This document shows positions 24,962 through 34,500 of a DNA stretch of 64,000 nucleotides, piece by piece; position 1 is the first letter of the stretch, and each line of letters starts with the position of its first letter. The position numbers were made by a program, and so were the translations under genes. The DNA lies in the NCBI GenBank assembly GCA_022984795.1, contig JALIHJ010000032.1:62001-126000 (forward strand), in the 5' to 3' direction. The notes beneath the pieces are model-generated. The model was not told where the DNA came from. It did no database searches and worked only from the letters and a program-made list of their open reading frames with translations. The DNA comes from Fabrea salina (taxonomy: Eukaryota > Ciliophora > Heterotrichea > Heterotrichida > Fabreidae).

Positions 24962-26614
24962 CTACGCTTTTCTTCCTTCGAAGAACTCTAGAGCTTTTGA
25001 GTTACTGTTAATTTCTTCAATTTGCAGTTCCTCAACGACTGCATTGTTACGGGCTCTTCTGCGCTTGACTAACTCAACAACTGTCTGGAAAAAGATCAGA
25101 ACAGAAGCCAGCACTTGGACTCCCATCACTGCTAGTGTAGTGTAGATTATAACTTCCTCAACTTGTTTTTCGTAGTTAAGGTCTTCTCCCAAAAAGTAGT
25201 TCACCAGTCCAAACACTGCAAAACAACCCAGTTCAGAAATAGTGTTTGTAACTTGCAGAATTCTTTCGGAGTAAGGTCTAACAGCCACTAAGTAACCTAA
25301 AGACCCCAAAGCCAAGAAGATATTGATGAGTGATTGCATTACTGGAAAAGCACCCATCAACATAAGGTTCAAGCAGTAAAGCAGTCTCCTCAGCACAAAA
25401 AAGACGTAAAAGTACCTAGCAAATTTACCCTCTTTAACACTGAACTCGTAAAACAAGGACCCAAACATTCCGTAAAAAGCTGACTCTTCACTGAGTCTTG
25501 TAATGTGTTCAGGCTTCTTAGCAATGAACCTAAGTACCAAAACAGGAGACACTAGAAGAAATACTCCAAAGACCACTCCTACTACCCAGTTAGCAATGGC
25601 CAGTGGTTCTGTGCTGAAGTTCCACAACTGAATCAAAACTGCCAAACAAATCTCAAGGTAGGACTGAATCCAGAACCTAATGAACACTCCATACTTGTAC
25701 TCACTCAGCACTTTAGTGAACTTCTTGTGAATAACCTTCACTCTGCACTTTGATAGTGCCCAAACTACAGGCCATAGCGCTAAAATAAGGATCATCACAG
25801 AAAGTGAGTTGCCTGCGTTAGTGAGGAACAAGCTAGACTCAAACCCATAGTTATAGGAGTTACTGTGATTGTTAGGAGTTTTTTCTTGGAGGAGTTTAAA
25901 AGGGTTAGGAATAGGCACCACTTCATTGAAAGAAGAAAAGAACCCAACTAGCACTGGAGTGAGTTTGTTCTTGGAAATGGGAATCAAGGCTAGTATCTGC
26001 ACAGTGTTGATCAAAGACCACAGACTAGCTGGGTTGGGGTTTAAAAATCCCACTGTTAGACTTGCCCCAGATGCTAGTGCCACTGCAGTTTGACCATTTC
26101 TAGTTCCTTGCTTTACTTGGCTAGTTTCTGGGTTGTATGAGTAGAACCTTCCACTTAAAGTTTCGTTGAAAAGGAACCTTTCATCTACGTCTCTGAGTTC
26201 AGAAGTAAACTTCAAAGTAAAGGGCTGACCTTCTTCTACGTAGTTTTTGAACTTGAAGCTTGTGAAGTAAGTTCTGTTGGACCTTTTCTCTGTTGAGTAA
26301 GTAGTGCTTGTGTCTTGTAGCAGAATTAAGTAGTCCTCAGTAGTTAAGTTCTTGTTAGGTGGACTTGTGAACGTTAAGTTTAAGTAGTTGTTTTCTTTGA
26401 CTTCTAAGCTTGCGTAGAAGTAGCTTTTCTGGCAACCTTCAGTTTTAAAACCAGGATTGCACTCACAGGTAGAGTTCTGAGTTAAAGATGAATTTTCAAT
26501 GCAACTAGTGCATACTTCCTCTGAGTCACAAGTTGTGCAGAGACTGGGACAAGTTAAACAACTGCCAGAATGGAAGTAGGTTCCTTCAGCACAAAAGACA
26601 CAGCTCTCCTTCAA
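24962..26614 (-). CDS. Receptor C-terminal part: Cys-rich repeats and multi-pass membrane domain
   Basis: 550 residues in this frame; the apparent TTG start at 26614 is not a true start. Residues 1-65 continue the furin-like Cys repeats of the frame upstream (CVFC, CLTC, CTTC, CTSC). A beta-rich region to about 250 follows, then some eight hydrophobic helices at about 265-515 (for example VMILILALWPVVWAL and YFYVFFVLRRLLYCLNLMLMG). The cytosolic tail is basic then acidic. This layout is common among ciliate surface proteins. The frame is +1 relative to the lectin part and overlaps it by 29 nt. Ends in TAG. Confidence 0.8.
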   Translation of the reverse strand: MKESCVFCAEGTYFHSGSCLTCPSLCTTCDSEEVCTSCIENSSLTQNSTCECNPGFKTEGCQKSYFYASLEVKENNYLNLTFTSPPNKNLTTEDYLILLQDTSTTYSTEKRSNRTYFTSFKFKNYVEEGQPFTLKFTSELRDVDERFLFNETLSGRFYSYNPETSQVKQGTRNGQTAVALASGASLTVGFLNPNPASLWSLINTVQILALIPISKNKLTPVLVGFFSSFNEVVPIPNPFKLLQEKTPNNHSNSYNYGFESSLFLTNAGNSLSVMILILALWPVVWALSKCRVKVIHKKFTKVLSEYKYGVFIRFWIQSYLEICLAVLIQLWNFSTEPLAIANWVVGVVFGVFLLVSPVLVLRFIAKKPEHITRLSEESAFYGMFGSLFYEFSVKEGKFARYFYVFFVLRRLLYCLNLMLMGAFPVMQSLINIFLALGSLGYLVAVRPYSERILQVTNTISELGCFAVFGLVNYFLGEDLNYEKQVEEVIIYTTLAVMGVQVLASVLIFFQTVVELVKRRRARNNAVVEELQIEEINSNSKALEFFEGRKA

Positions 26615-28541
26615 ACAGGTTGTACCCAGAATTGCACTCTAAACATTTATCTAGAAAGCACCTGTTGCAGTTAGTAGTGCATTCAGAGCACTTGTCGTTA
26701 TCTTGGAAGTAACCAGTATTGCACTTACAAATCCCCGACTGCTTTGCAGAATGCTCCTTGCAAGTTACACAGTCTGCTTCAAAACTAGTGCATTCCTCAC
26801 AGAGTTCATCCTCACACAAATTGCAGTTTTCTGGTCTCACGCAGCCATAAGAACAAGGTCCACAGTCACTGCACGAGTTGTAGTTAGTCCCTGTCCACCA
26901 CTGCTCTATGTCGCATGACACGATGCAGTCTCCATCTGGGCACACTCCACAACCTTCAGAGCAAGAACTAGTAACTAACCCAGAAACATCAAACTTCTCA
27001 TTGTAGATTCTGAGCTCGTATAAGAACCCAGTGAAATGGTTTTGGTAATTGCCTGAGTTGAGTTTGGATCCTAGAGTTATTTGGTAGTTCTGTCTGATGT
27101 CTGAGTACCAAGAGTCTGGAGTAGAATCTAGGTTGTTGTTCAAGTTAGTTCCCATTTCAATTGTGAAGTCTGGGTCCATGTAGACTTTTCCCCAGACAAA
27201 GTTCCAGGCTTTAAGGGTAGTTGAACTGGTAGAAGCAAGCTCAAAGCTCTGGGAGTTCTTCAGTAGCACTTTGAATTTAGGACTCCCAGAGTCTAGACTG
27301 AACTCTAGTTTGTCTTGGTTGAGGTTTTCATCTATCTTTGAAAGTAAGACTCCACTGCTAGAGTCAGGACGCACCCAAACAGTGATAGTAAAGTGAGGAG
27401 CGAAAGTGAACTCTTGTTCAGAGGGATCAGGGAACCTCATGTAAGAGGAACCTGAGAAGTAGTAGCCTCTTTTGTAGGCAGCCCATGGGTCAGTAGTTCT
27501 GTAATTGGGGTAGAAAGAAGAGTCCTCTCCAGTGTAGACTCTGATTCCTAGTGCCTGGTCCTGCACAGTGTCTTGTATTTGGTGAAGAGTTAAGTGGAAT
27601 ACTGGACTTGCTTGTTTGGTACATTGATCTGGATTCTCAGAGAACCCTGTTGGACAGTAAGTCTGGAACAGGTCGTAAGTGTAACAGCAGAGTTCAGTGT
27701 AGAATGCTGCCCATGATGTGGTCTCAAAAGCAACATGGCTTTGCTCTTCGGTATCTATTTGAGTCTCTTCAACACTCATTGAGATTTGATTGTTCAGATT
27801 ACTTTCGTAACCTCTAGGGTACGAACCATCACCCCCATTGAAAGTGTTAGTAGTAGCAACGAAAACAGGTGGATCAACAAAAGACTCAGTAGTAGTTATG
27901 TCTTTTCTTTCATCCTTTAGACTAACTTTTCCAAATTCGCTTTTTGGTCCAAAATTATAAACTCCTTGAATAATGGCTACCCATCCCACTATTTCTTGAT
28001 TGGTGATTGTATTAGTGAACAAGTCTTCCTCTTCAAGGTTATCAAGCACAATTTCAAACCCATTTGAATCAACATTCCTCATTCTAATGTTGACCCTTTC
28101 ATTATTGCTGGTTTGTACAAAAGCCAGCACAGTAGGAGTCTCAGCAAAAGCAGAACTAAATAATATAGAATGCCAGTTTCCATCACTCAGAGTCTTCTTT
28201 CCACCCTGCATACTGCTAGGCAATTGAGCAATGTCAACCACGAAATAACTAGCTTCTTCAACTGGGTGGTTTGGCCTTTCACTTGTTTTCTCAGTGGACT
28301 CCAACACTAAGTCAAACTTGATTGAGTCCAAGTTAGCTACTCTGCAAGTAGCAGGACGAAGGTCATTGTGAGTCACTACATTAGCAATGACTACTGGATC
28401 AGTGAACTCTTCATCAAAGTACACTCTGGTCGGAATTCCGTTTCCAGAGCTATCAGTTCCTTCTAGAATGACTCTTCCGACTTGAATTCTAGCAAGCATT
28501 TCTCTCACTTGGAAGCACAAAATCAAGGCAATCAAAAACAT
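26586..28541 (-). CDS. Receptor N-terminal part: H-type-lectin-like, LamG-like and Cys-rich
   Basis: 651 residues in this frame. A signal peptide of about 15 residues is followed by two or three beta-sandwich repeats at about 17-270 with F-x-DPVVIANV / ETPTVLAFV / DPPVFVATT motifs typical of H-type (discoidin C-terminal) lectin domains. A LamG/concanavalin-like domain lies at about 345-525 (YYFSGSSYMRFP, FTITVWVRPDSSSGVLLSKI, GFLYELRIYNEKF). Cys-rich repeats run from 530 to the end. It stops at TGA, and the Cys repeat pattern resumes at +1 in the frame that encodes the membrane part. A carbohydrate-binding surface receptor is inferred. Confidence 0.8.
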   Translation of the reverse strand: MFLIALILCFQVREMLARIQVGRVILEGTDSSGNGIPTRVYFDEEFTDPVVIANVVTHNDLRPATCRVANLDSIKFDLVLESTEKTSERPNHPVEEASYFVVDIAQLPSSMQGGKKTLSDGNWHSILFSSAFAETPTVLAFVQTSNNERVNIRMRNVDSNGFEIVLDNLEEEDLFTNTITNQEIVGWVAIIQGVYNFGPKSEFGKVSLKDERKDITTTESFVDPPVFVATTNTFNGGDGSYPRGYESNLNNQISMSVEETQIDTEEQSHVAFETTSWAAFYTELCCYTYDLFQTYCPTGFSENPDQCTKQASPVFHLTLHQIQDTVQDQALGIRVYTGEDSSFYPNYRTTDPWAAYKRGYYFSGSSYMRFPDPSEQEFTFAPHFTITVWVRPDSSSGVLLSKIDENLNQDKLEFSLDSGSPKFKVLLKNSQSFELASTSSTTLKAWNFVWGKVYMDPDFTIEMGTNLNNNLDSTPDSWYSDIRQNYQITLGSKLNSGNYQNHFTGFLYELRIYNEKFDVSGLVTSSCSEGCGVCPDGDCIVSCDIEQWWTGTNYNSCSDCGPCSYGCVRPENCNLCEDELCEECTSFEADCVTCKEHSAKQSGICKCNTGYFQDNDKCSECTTNCNRCFLDKCLECNSGYNLFEGELCLLC

Positions 28542-28559
28542 TATAGACTGTTAAAGGGT

Positions 28560-29800
28560 ATCCCTGATCAAAAAAGGGAGTTAGTGTAAAAACTCTTCTG
28601 GAGACTCACAAAAGGCAACTACTTTGACAGTCCTGATAGCTTCTCAGGATGAAATTGATCCTATGAAACTTTGAAATAACTCAGGGCCTAAGATAGTGCT
28701 TGTCTGTATAGCTCAGGACGCTTCAGTTAGTTGCTAAAACTTTAAGATAAATCCAACTAAAGCTGACTTAACTGGAACTTAACAACCTTTAAGCTAACCA
28801 TAATCTTATATACACAGAATCGAATTAGGTTTCTTCACAAAAATACAGTTCCTTTCAGCAGGTTATAGCCAAATTTTAGAATCCGTAGGGGCCTCATAAG
28901 TTATTTGGTAGTAGTCTCCAGTGTAAGAGTCTGTATTGAAGAAGCCGAAGCAGAAAGGATACACTAGAGCTTAGCTTGACTTCTTATCAGAAATGTAGTT
29001 GGAAGTTTTCTTCAGTGGTAGTTACAAGCCTTGAACTCTCAGAAGCTTTTGACGATGGCTAGAAAGAGCAAGTCGTTTATGAGGAAGTTGAAACTCTCTA
29101 GAGATCTTTTGATTGCTTCTGAAGGCTTGGATTGAGCAGTTTTCTTCGGAAAAAAGACTGGGTTGTCTGGTAGTTGGGATAATACAATGGTGTGTAGTCC
29201 GGAGAACCCATTAGAGTAGTCTAAACCGCCAAAACGTATATGCGGTTTCAGCTTAGCACACACTAAGCCTCCAGTGAGTAAGAAGCTTTAAACTCTTCTA
29301 AACAGAACTTAGCCACCCTAAAGCGAAGCTTTTGAACCAAGCACTTACTCTGAAATAGTGTGCTAGTTCTTTTTTGAACTTAAATAGTTTTAGTTCAATC
29401 GCTGATAGGAACATTTCCGTTTGTGAGGAAACTTTGTAAAGACACCTTAACTCTTATTGCCTTCAAGTTCTTCAATGTTGCTTATAGTTTCTAAATCCAA
29501 AAGTAGGGTTTTTAAGTTCTTTTATAAGCTTTTTTGACTTTGTATGTGCATTGACTAGGACCCCTACGTTGTGCAGGTCTGGCAAGTACTTACACAAGAA
29601 GTCACTTTCCATCAACAAGTCAATTTAAATAAGTTTTTGTAGTCTTCAGTTGTCTTAGTACAGGAGTCCCCAAGACTTAAGTTTAGAGTTAACTAGAATA
29701 TTGTTTTTGGAAGTATAGCAAGTTCATCAGCTATTGACTGCTAAAAGACAAATAGCACTGGAAGTAAACACAAAAACATCAGAGGTGTTTTAGTTATGAT
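28560..29800. pseudogene. Remnant region with unidentified decayed coding sequence
   Basis: No intact gene in 1.2 kb. On the minus strand at 29039-29263 a 74-residue open piece contains IRFGGLDYSNGFSGLHTIVL and LPDNPVFFPKK, and neighbouring frames at 28870-29010 read ALVYPFCFGFFNTDSYTGDYYQ. At 29500-29640 another reads MESDFLCKYLPDLHNVGVLVN. Spacing and strand suggest one or two old host genes, but I recognise no family. Several stops and frame changes separate the pieces. Confidence 0.45.
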
Positions 29801-29819
29801 TACTCAAAACCAATTCTTA

Positions 29820-30480
29820 ATTATTAAGGCCGAGTTAAAAGGTTTTCAAGGTCCTTCACTGCAACTACAATGTTGTTTTTCTGGGTCCTTGCTTTGAGTA
29901 GCTTGTTGAAGAAAAGAAGCATCAAAAACTCTTCATAGAGTTCTCTGAGTGGCACTCTTCTTTCCTTACAAGAATCAAAATGGTGTCAGGAAAACAGACA
30001 CAAAAGCAGCCATCTTCATGCTTTTATATTGTGTAGAAGCTTCTTCGCAGTCTAGGTATATTTGATCGTCTATTATTAAATCTTGTTACCGATCGGAAGG
30101 TCAGCTGTCATAGCCCTATCTCCAAGGACCCTTCTTGTTCAGCCCTCGGTGGTCCTTGCTCCAATCACAGCATATATTGGCAACTCATAAGTCCTAAGGG
30201 ATTCAGTGAATCCAGTAATTACTCCCCTTATGAAATCAATGGTACCGTATCAGAAGGTAGTGCCATAAAGCCCTAGCCCCTAACAGACCCTTCGTGCCCT
30301 CGGTATCACCAAGTCCTTGCATACTATGGGATTGCCGCAGTGCTAGGTATATTGATCCGTCTAGTCTCAAGGTCTTATTCAAGCAAGGGTAGTTTTCGAC
30401 TGCTTCGACTCTTCTTGTTCAGCCTGGAAGACACAACCCCAATTACTGATACAATTGGAACTCATAAGTCCTAAGGAATT
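29820..30480 (-). pseudogene. Decayed copy B of the large GTPase, internally deleted
   Basis: At about 30075-29960 the minus strand reads DDQIYLDCEEAST and SMKMAAFVSVF, matching NQIYLDCEGAF and TMKMAAFVSCF. At about 29915-29835 it reads FFNKLLKARTQKNNIVVAVKDLENLLT: the GTPase core strand is joined directly to the C-terminal DLENLL tail, so the helical domain was deleted. The 5' side (30080-30480) is a jumble with an internal imperfect duplication. Several breaks. Confidence 0.82.
30050..30480. repeat. Imperfect internal duplication, offset about 285 bp
   Basis: Several phrases occur twice in the same order. CTAGGTATATTTGATCGTCTA near 30052 recurs as CTAGGTATATTGATCCGTCTA near 30335. TTCTTGTTCAGCC near 30129 recurs near 30412. 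AACTCATAAGTCCTAAGG with a following AGTGAATCCAGTAATT occurs near 30190 and near 30450. This is a diverged tandem duplication within the decayed GTPase copy. Confidence 0.75.
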
Positions 30481-30640
30481 AGTGAATCCAGTAATTGATA
30501 AGTATAATTAACTCGAACCCGCCTAAGAGAAAGTTGGATGCAGTTCGGATGCATCCAACTCTGATCTTAGAAATGACCCAAACCAAGAGCCATGATCCAA
30601 GCACTTCTATCATCGTGGAAGCATTTGGGATCAGTAATCC
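30480..30640 (-). pseudogene. Short fragment B of the receptor gene
   Basis: The minus strand here is nearly the same as 23800-23950 in receptor copy A, including GGATGCATCCAACTCTGATC versus GAATGCATCTAACTCCGATC on the plus strand. Both correspond to the receptor segment around KFTKVLSEYKYGVFIRFWIQ. Only about 160 nt is recognisable. It sits next to GTPase copy B, just as receptor copy A sits next to GTPase copy A. Confidence 0.7.
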
Positions 30641-30849
30641 CAGCTGGAAGTGGCTATTTGACTCAGGCTTGCAGATAACACAATTCTGGCTAGAACAAAA
30701 CCATATTTATTGTTTTATTCATCTTACCTTGACTTTAGTTATTCATCCATGCTTGTCTAAACCAAGTCCAAACACCCTTTCTGAAGGTCTGATAAGGGTA
30801 CCACTTTTTCTAGACTAAAACAAAGGATCTGATCCCATGTTATTTATAA
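30641..30849. other. AT-rich spacer, nothing recognised
   Basis: Between the receptor fragment and the next intact gene I see no gene, RNA or clear repeat. Confidence 0.4.
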
Positions 30850-31569
30850 CTAAGCTTGTTGCTGGTTTCCAAAGTAAGCCTTCAAGAAAAACTTAACTTC
30901 GTCAATGCCTCCTTTAGCTAGACTTGTTAAGTTCTTCCAGATCTCTTCAGGGTAAGTCCACTGCAAAGTATAGTACCAAAACACCAAGTAGAAGTCCAAG
31001 CACAAAAACACCCAAGCCACCATAGCATAGTACAGACTGGAGTTATCTTCCCCAGCCACGCCTGTAAGGTCCACTAGCAGTCCTACTAAGTCAAACAGTC
31101 CTCCTAAACAAGTGATTACTAAGTAAAAGGCTAAAGGCCTTGTACAACTTTTAAACTGATCAAAAACTTTTTGCTGTGCAAGGTCAGAACCTTCTCTGAT
31201 GTCTTCAGGGAGTTCTTCTAGGATCTTGTGCGACCTAGGCAACTTCAGTATGATTTGGTAAGTGAAGTAAGGCCTTACAAAGTGCAGAAGGTGCATTAGA
31301 ATCATGAGTTTCCCGCTCATGAGCAACAAGATGAAACTTGTAGTCATCAAAAAGAACTCTATAAGACTTTGCCAGTACAAAGTTTGCCTTAAGTTGTACA
31401 GGACAAGTTCTGTTTTAACAGCGTAGAGTCCCCAGCGAGTGTACTCTTTGGTTTTGCTGCCCATGCTTCCTAAGAGTCCTCCTAAAACGTTTCCCTGCTT
31501 TTCTTGAGGAGCAGGTTCTATTTCCTGTGAGTAAGAACTCACACTGATGTGGAAGGGGTCTTCTGCCAT
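30850..31569 (-). CDS. Four-helix membrane protein, unknown
   Basis: 239 residues from the ATG at 31569, chosen because it follows the stop of the upstream large gene by 10 nt. Four hydrophobic helices are visible at about 75-92, 95-115, 150-175 and 190-212 (FFLMTTSFILLLMSG, AFYLVITCLGGLFDLVGLLV, MVAWVFLCLDFYLVFWYY). The N-terminus has a Gly-rich linker (GNVLGGLLGSMGSKT), and the C-terminus is an amphipathic helix. No family is recognised. The gene ends in TAG at the border of the decayed region. Confidence 0.65.
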   Translation of the reverse strand: MAEDPFHISVSSYSQEIEPAPQEKQGNVLGGLLGSMGSKTKEYTRWGLYAVKTELVLYNLRQTLYWQSLIEFFLMTTSFILLLMSGKLMILMHLLHFVRPYFTYQIILKLPRSHKILEELPEDIREGSDLAQQKVFDQFKSCTRPLAFYLVITCLGGLFDLVGLLVDLTGVAGEDNSSLYYAMVAWVFLCLDFYLVFWYYTLQWTYPEEIWKNLTSLAKGGIDEVKFFLKAYFGNQQQA

Positions 31570-31579
31570 AATTATTAAC

Positions 31580-34500
31580 TTACAAGTGGTTTTTCCTAAG
31601 TATTTCAAAATCGTCGTTTTGGGACTCAATGTCTACTTTGCCAAAGGACTGCTCACTGCCTGAGTTGCTGATTGGTTCGAGTTTTGTGCCAGGTCTTACT
31701 GTTCTTTTCTTTAAGTTTTCTATTTTGGGAGACCCAGGTAGTTTTCTAGTTGGTTTTTTGATGGGAGGAAGAGTTAAGCTAGGTGCTTCGATGTCTTGGA
31801 CAGTAACTTGTTCCTCAAAAGAAAACTCTTCTACTTTGGCAAAAGCTTTGGGAGTGTTGGTTTCTGAAGCAGAGTAAGACAAGTCTTGACTGAAAGAAAC
31901 CTCTGGACCTTTGAAACTCATACAAAGCGGAGATGAGATCACTGAAAACTTAGGACTTGTCTCTTCAGATCCTTCTAACACGTCTGTAACTGCAGCTCCT
32001 GAGAAACTCCTCCTTGCTTTAACGTACTCGCCTTTCAAAACTAAGTAAGCACAGTGGATGTCTCCTTGCTCTATGTTCAGTTCGGAAGTGTCTGAGTACT
32101 GCACAAGTTCAGAACTAGGCAAGTTTGTGTGGGGGTTTCGAGCTGGAACTCCTTGGAATCCTTGCTTGACCTTTACTAAGTACCCTGAGTCTTTATGCCT
32201 AACTAGTACAGCTTCCAAGTCATTAGGGTCTATTTTGGCAGAGCCAAAGTCGAAGTCTTGCTCAGAAATGACTTCTCTGCCAATTTTCCAGCCTCTCCAA
32301 GTGTCTTCAATATCTATGATTTTGGCTCCTTTGATTGATCTGTTCACCAGGACTTCTTGGTTGGTTTGTTTGTGTTTGAACATTGCGTAGGTTGGGTCTA
32401 CTTCTACTAAGTAGTACTCGTTTAGGTTGTTAGTAGTGTCTTCTTGAAAGGGTTTTTTAATAACAACTTTTTTTCCTGAACAGTGAGTTATAACTATGCA
32501 TTCAGAGTTCAAAGGGTCTACTTGGGCAGTTTCTAAGTCTAGTTCTTCCTGAGATTCAATAGTTTGGAGGATTTGAGGAGCACTGAAACTAAAGTTTATG
32601 GTTTCACTAGGTGAGCCTCTGAAGGTTTCCCTAAAAGTTTCTCGGAGAGTTTCGCTTTCAGGCTCGTTTTTTTCAGTGTTTATCATTTCAGTAGTTGCTT
32701 CGAACTCAGGCTGCACTTTAGTTCCTCTAAATAACTCTTTGGACTCCTTTCCGATCACAACTCCCATCTGAACCATGTCCAAAACCAACAAAACCACTCC
32801 AAACACAGTGACTATCAATGCATCTAAAGCTGCTGCAAACAGTAAGTTTTCTTGTGAAGACCAAAAAAGTGTACAAGTCAGCAAAGCACCCACAGGAATA
32901 CTTACTACCAACAAACTGATAAAACAAAACACTACAAGTTGTTTGTAAAAACCAGTTTTCTTTCCAAACTTAGCACAGCACGAATCTAACAAGTTGCACA
33001 AAATAAACCTTATGAACTTAAAAGACACCAAACACAAACCTACAGTGAACCACATTGTTTTTTTGTGGTTTTTGGCCCATTCACAGTGCACTTTGTCAGC
33101 TCTCATAAAGACTCCCAAGTACATAATTAAGAACACCACGTTCATAAGCAACTCTCCTAAAAGTATTCCTAGTAAACCATACAAAGCAAAACTAACCTCT
33201 TCTGACTCCATTAACCTCCTACTTTCAGACTCACTACCTAACAACAAACACCCTACCCAAACTCTTGAGGTAGTTTCTAAGATGCTCATCACACTCACAC
33301 TGCCCCCTACCAAACTTCCTCCTTTATAGAACTTAACTAAACTCAGCACGCAAAAACTAAAAGTCCCAACACAACTTAAGGGAAAAGGACTCTGTTCTAT
33401 TGCTAGTTGTTCTTTGTCTTCATTGACTTTTTGACTACTGGGGTTAGTGGACTCCAGGCACATTCCATCGTCAAAGTTGCAGTCTTGGTTATTGCACTCA
33501 AAGTCACAAACGTTGTTGTTAAGTAGTTCTAGCGTGCAGCCCTCAGAACAGTTCTGAGATCCAGCCTCAACCCTTACGCACTGGAAGTCTTGTGGAGTGT
33601 AGCCTTGTGGACACTCTTCTACACACAAACTCTCAAACAAGTAAAAAGAAGCTTTGCACGAAGAACAAGTAGAAGTTGAACTGTAGCAAGTAAGACAGGG
33701 TTCTTTACACCCTAGACACTCTGTGTCAAAACTAATAGTTCCTGGAGGACAAGTTTCTAAGCAAATCCCTTCATACAAGTGCATTTCTTCAAAGCAACTA
33801 GTGCAGTTAGCACTTGAACCACTGCAAGTTCTGCAACTTGAGTCACAGTCTCTGCACTCAACTCCAGATTTAAAAGTTCCAGGTGGGCACGTTTCAATGC
33901 ACTGGTTTTGATATAAAAACTTATTGTCTTGGCACTCCAAACAGTTGTCAGGGGACCCTTCACATATTTTGCAGTTACTTGCACAGTCCAAACACTCGTC
34001 CCCATAAATGATTGTTTCTCCTTGAGGACAAGCACTTATGCAGTTGCCTTTGTACCTGAACTTTCCTTGTTCGCACTTAGTGCAGTAGTTGATATCTCCA
34101 AAGCATTCCTTGCACTGGCTTGAGCACTCTTGGCACACTTTGTTGATTCTGGCGTAGCCTGAGGGACAGTTGTTCAGACACTTGTTTTCATGAAGAAAGA
34201 ATCCATCGTAACAAGAAGTGCATGAGTCTATACTTCCAGCACAAGTTACACAGGAGTTACTGCAGTCATAACAAACTCCTTCAATGGTTAAAGTGAAATC
34301 TTTAGGGCAGGATGATAAGCACTCGTCTTTGTAAAGCACTCTGTTTGTTTTGCAGGATGTGCACTTTGAAACACTTACTTCACAAGTAAGACAGTCTAGC
34401 GAACAATCAAAGCACTCCTGACTTAGTTCTATTTGACTACCTGGTGTGCAGGAGTCAATGCAGGTACTTTTATATAGCTTTTTGTCTTCAAAACAAGAAG

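Noticed and set aside
21784-26614. 13-nt introns (GTCCGACGTTGAG, GTTTGAAGGAGAG) joining the GTPase and receptor frames
   Set aside because: They would restore frame but lack GTAA and the A at position 10 and are shorter than any intron seen here; coincidence is more likely.
19851-30849. Transposon, retroelement or virus-like origin of the gene-poor region
   Set aside because: I found no transposase, reverse transcriptase, integrase or capsid motifs and no terminal repeats; recognisable pieces are decayed host genes.
32994-33329. Plus-strand hydrophilic open frame inside the giant Cys-rich gene
   Set aside because: It is the reverse of membrane-helix codons; the opposite strand carries clear homologous structure.
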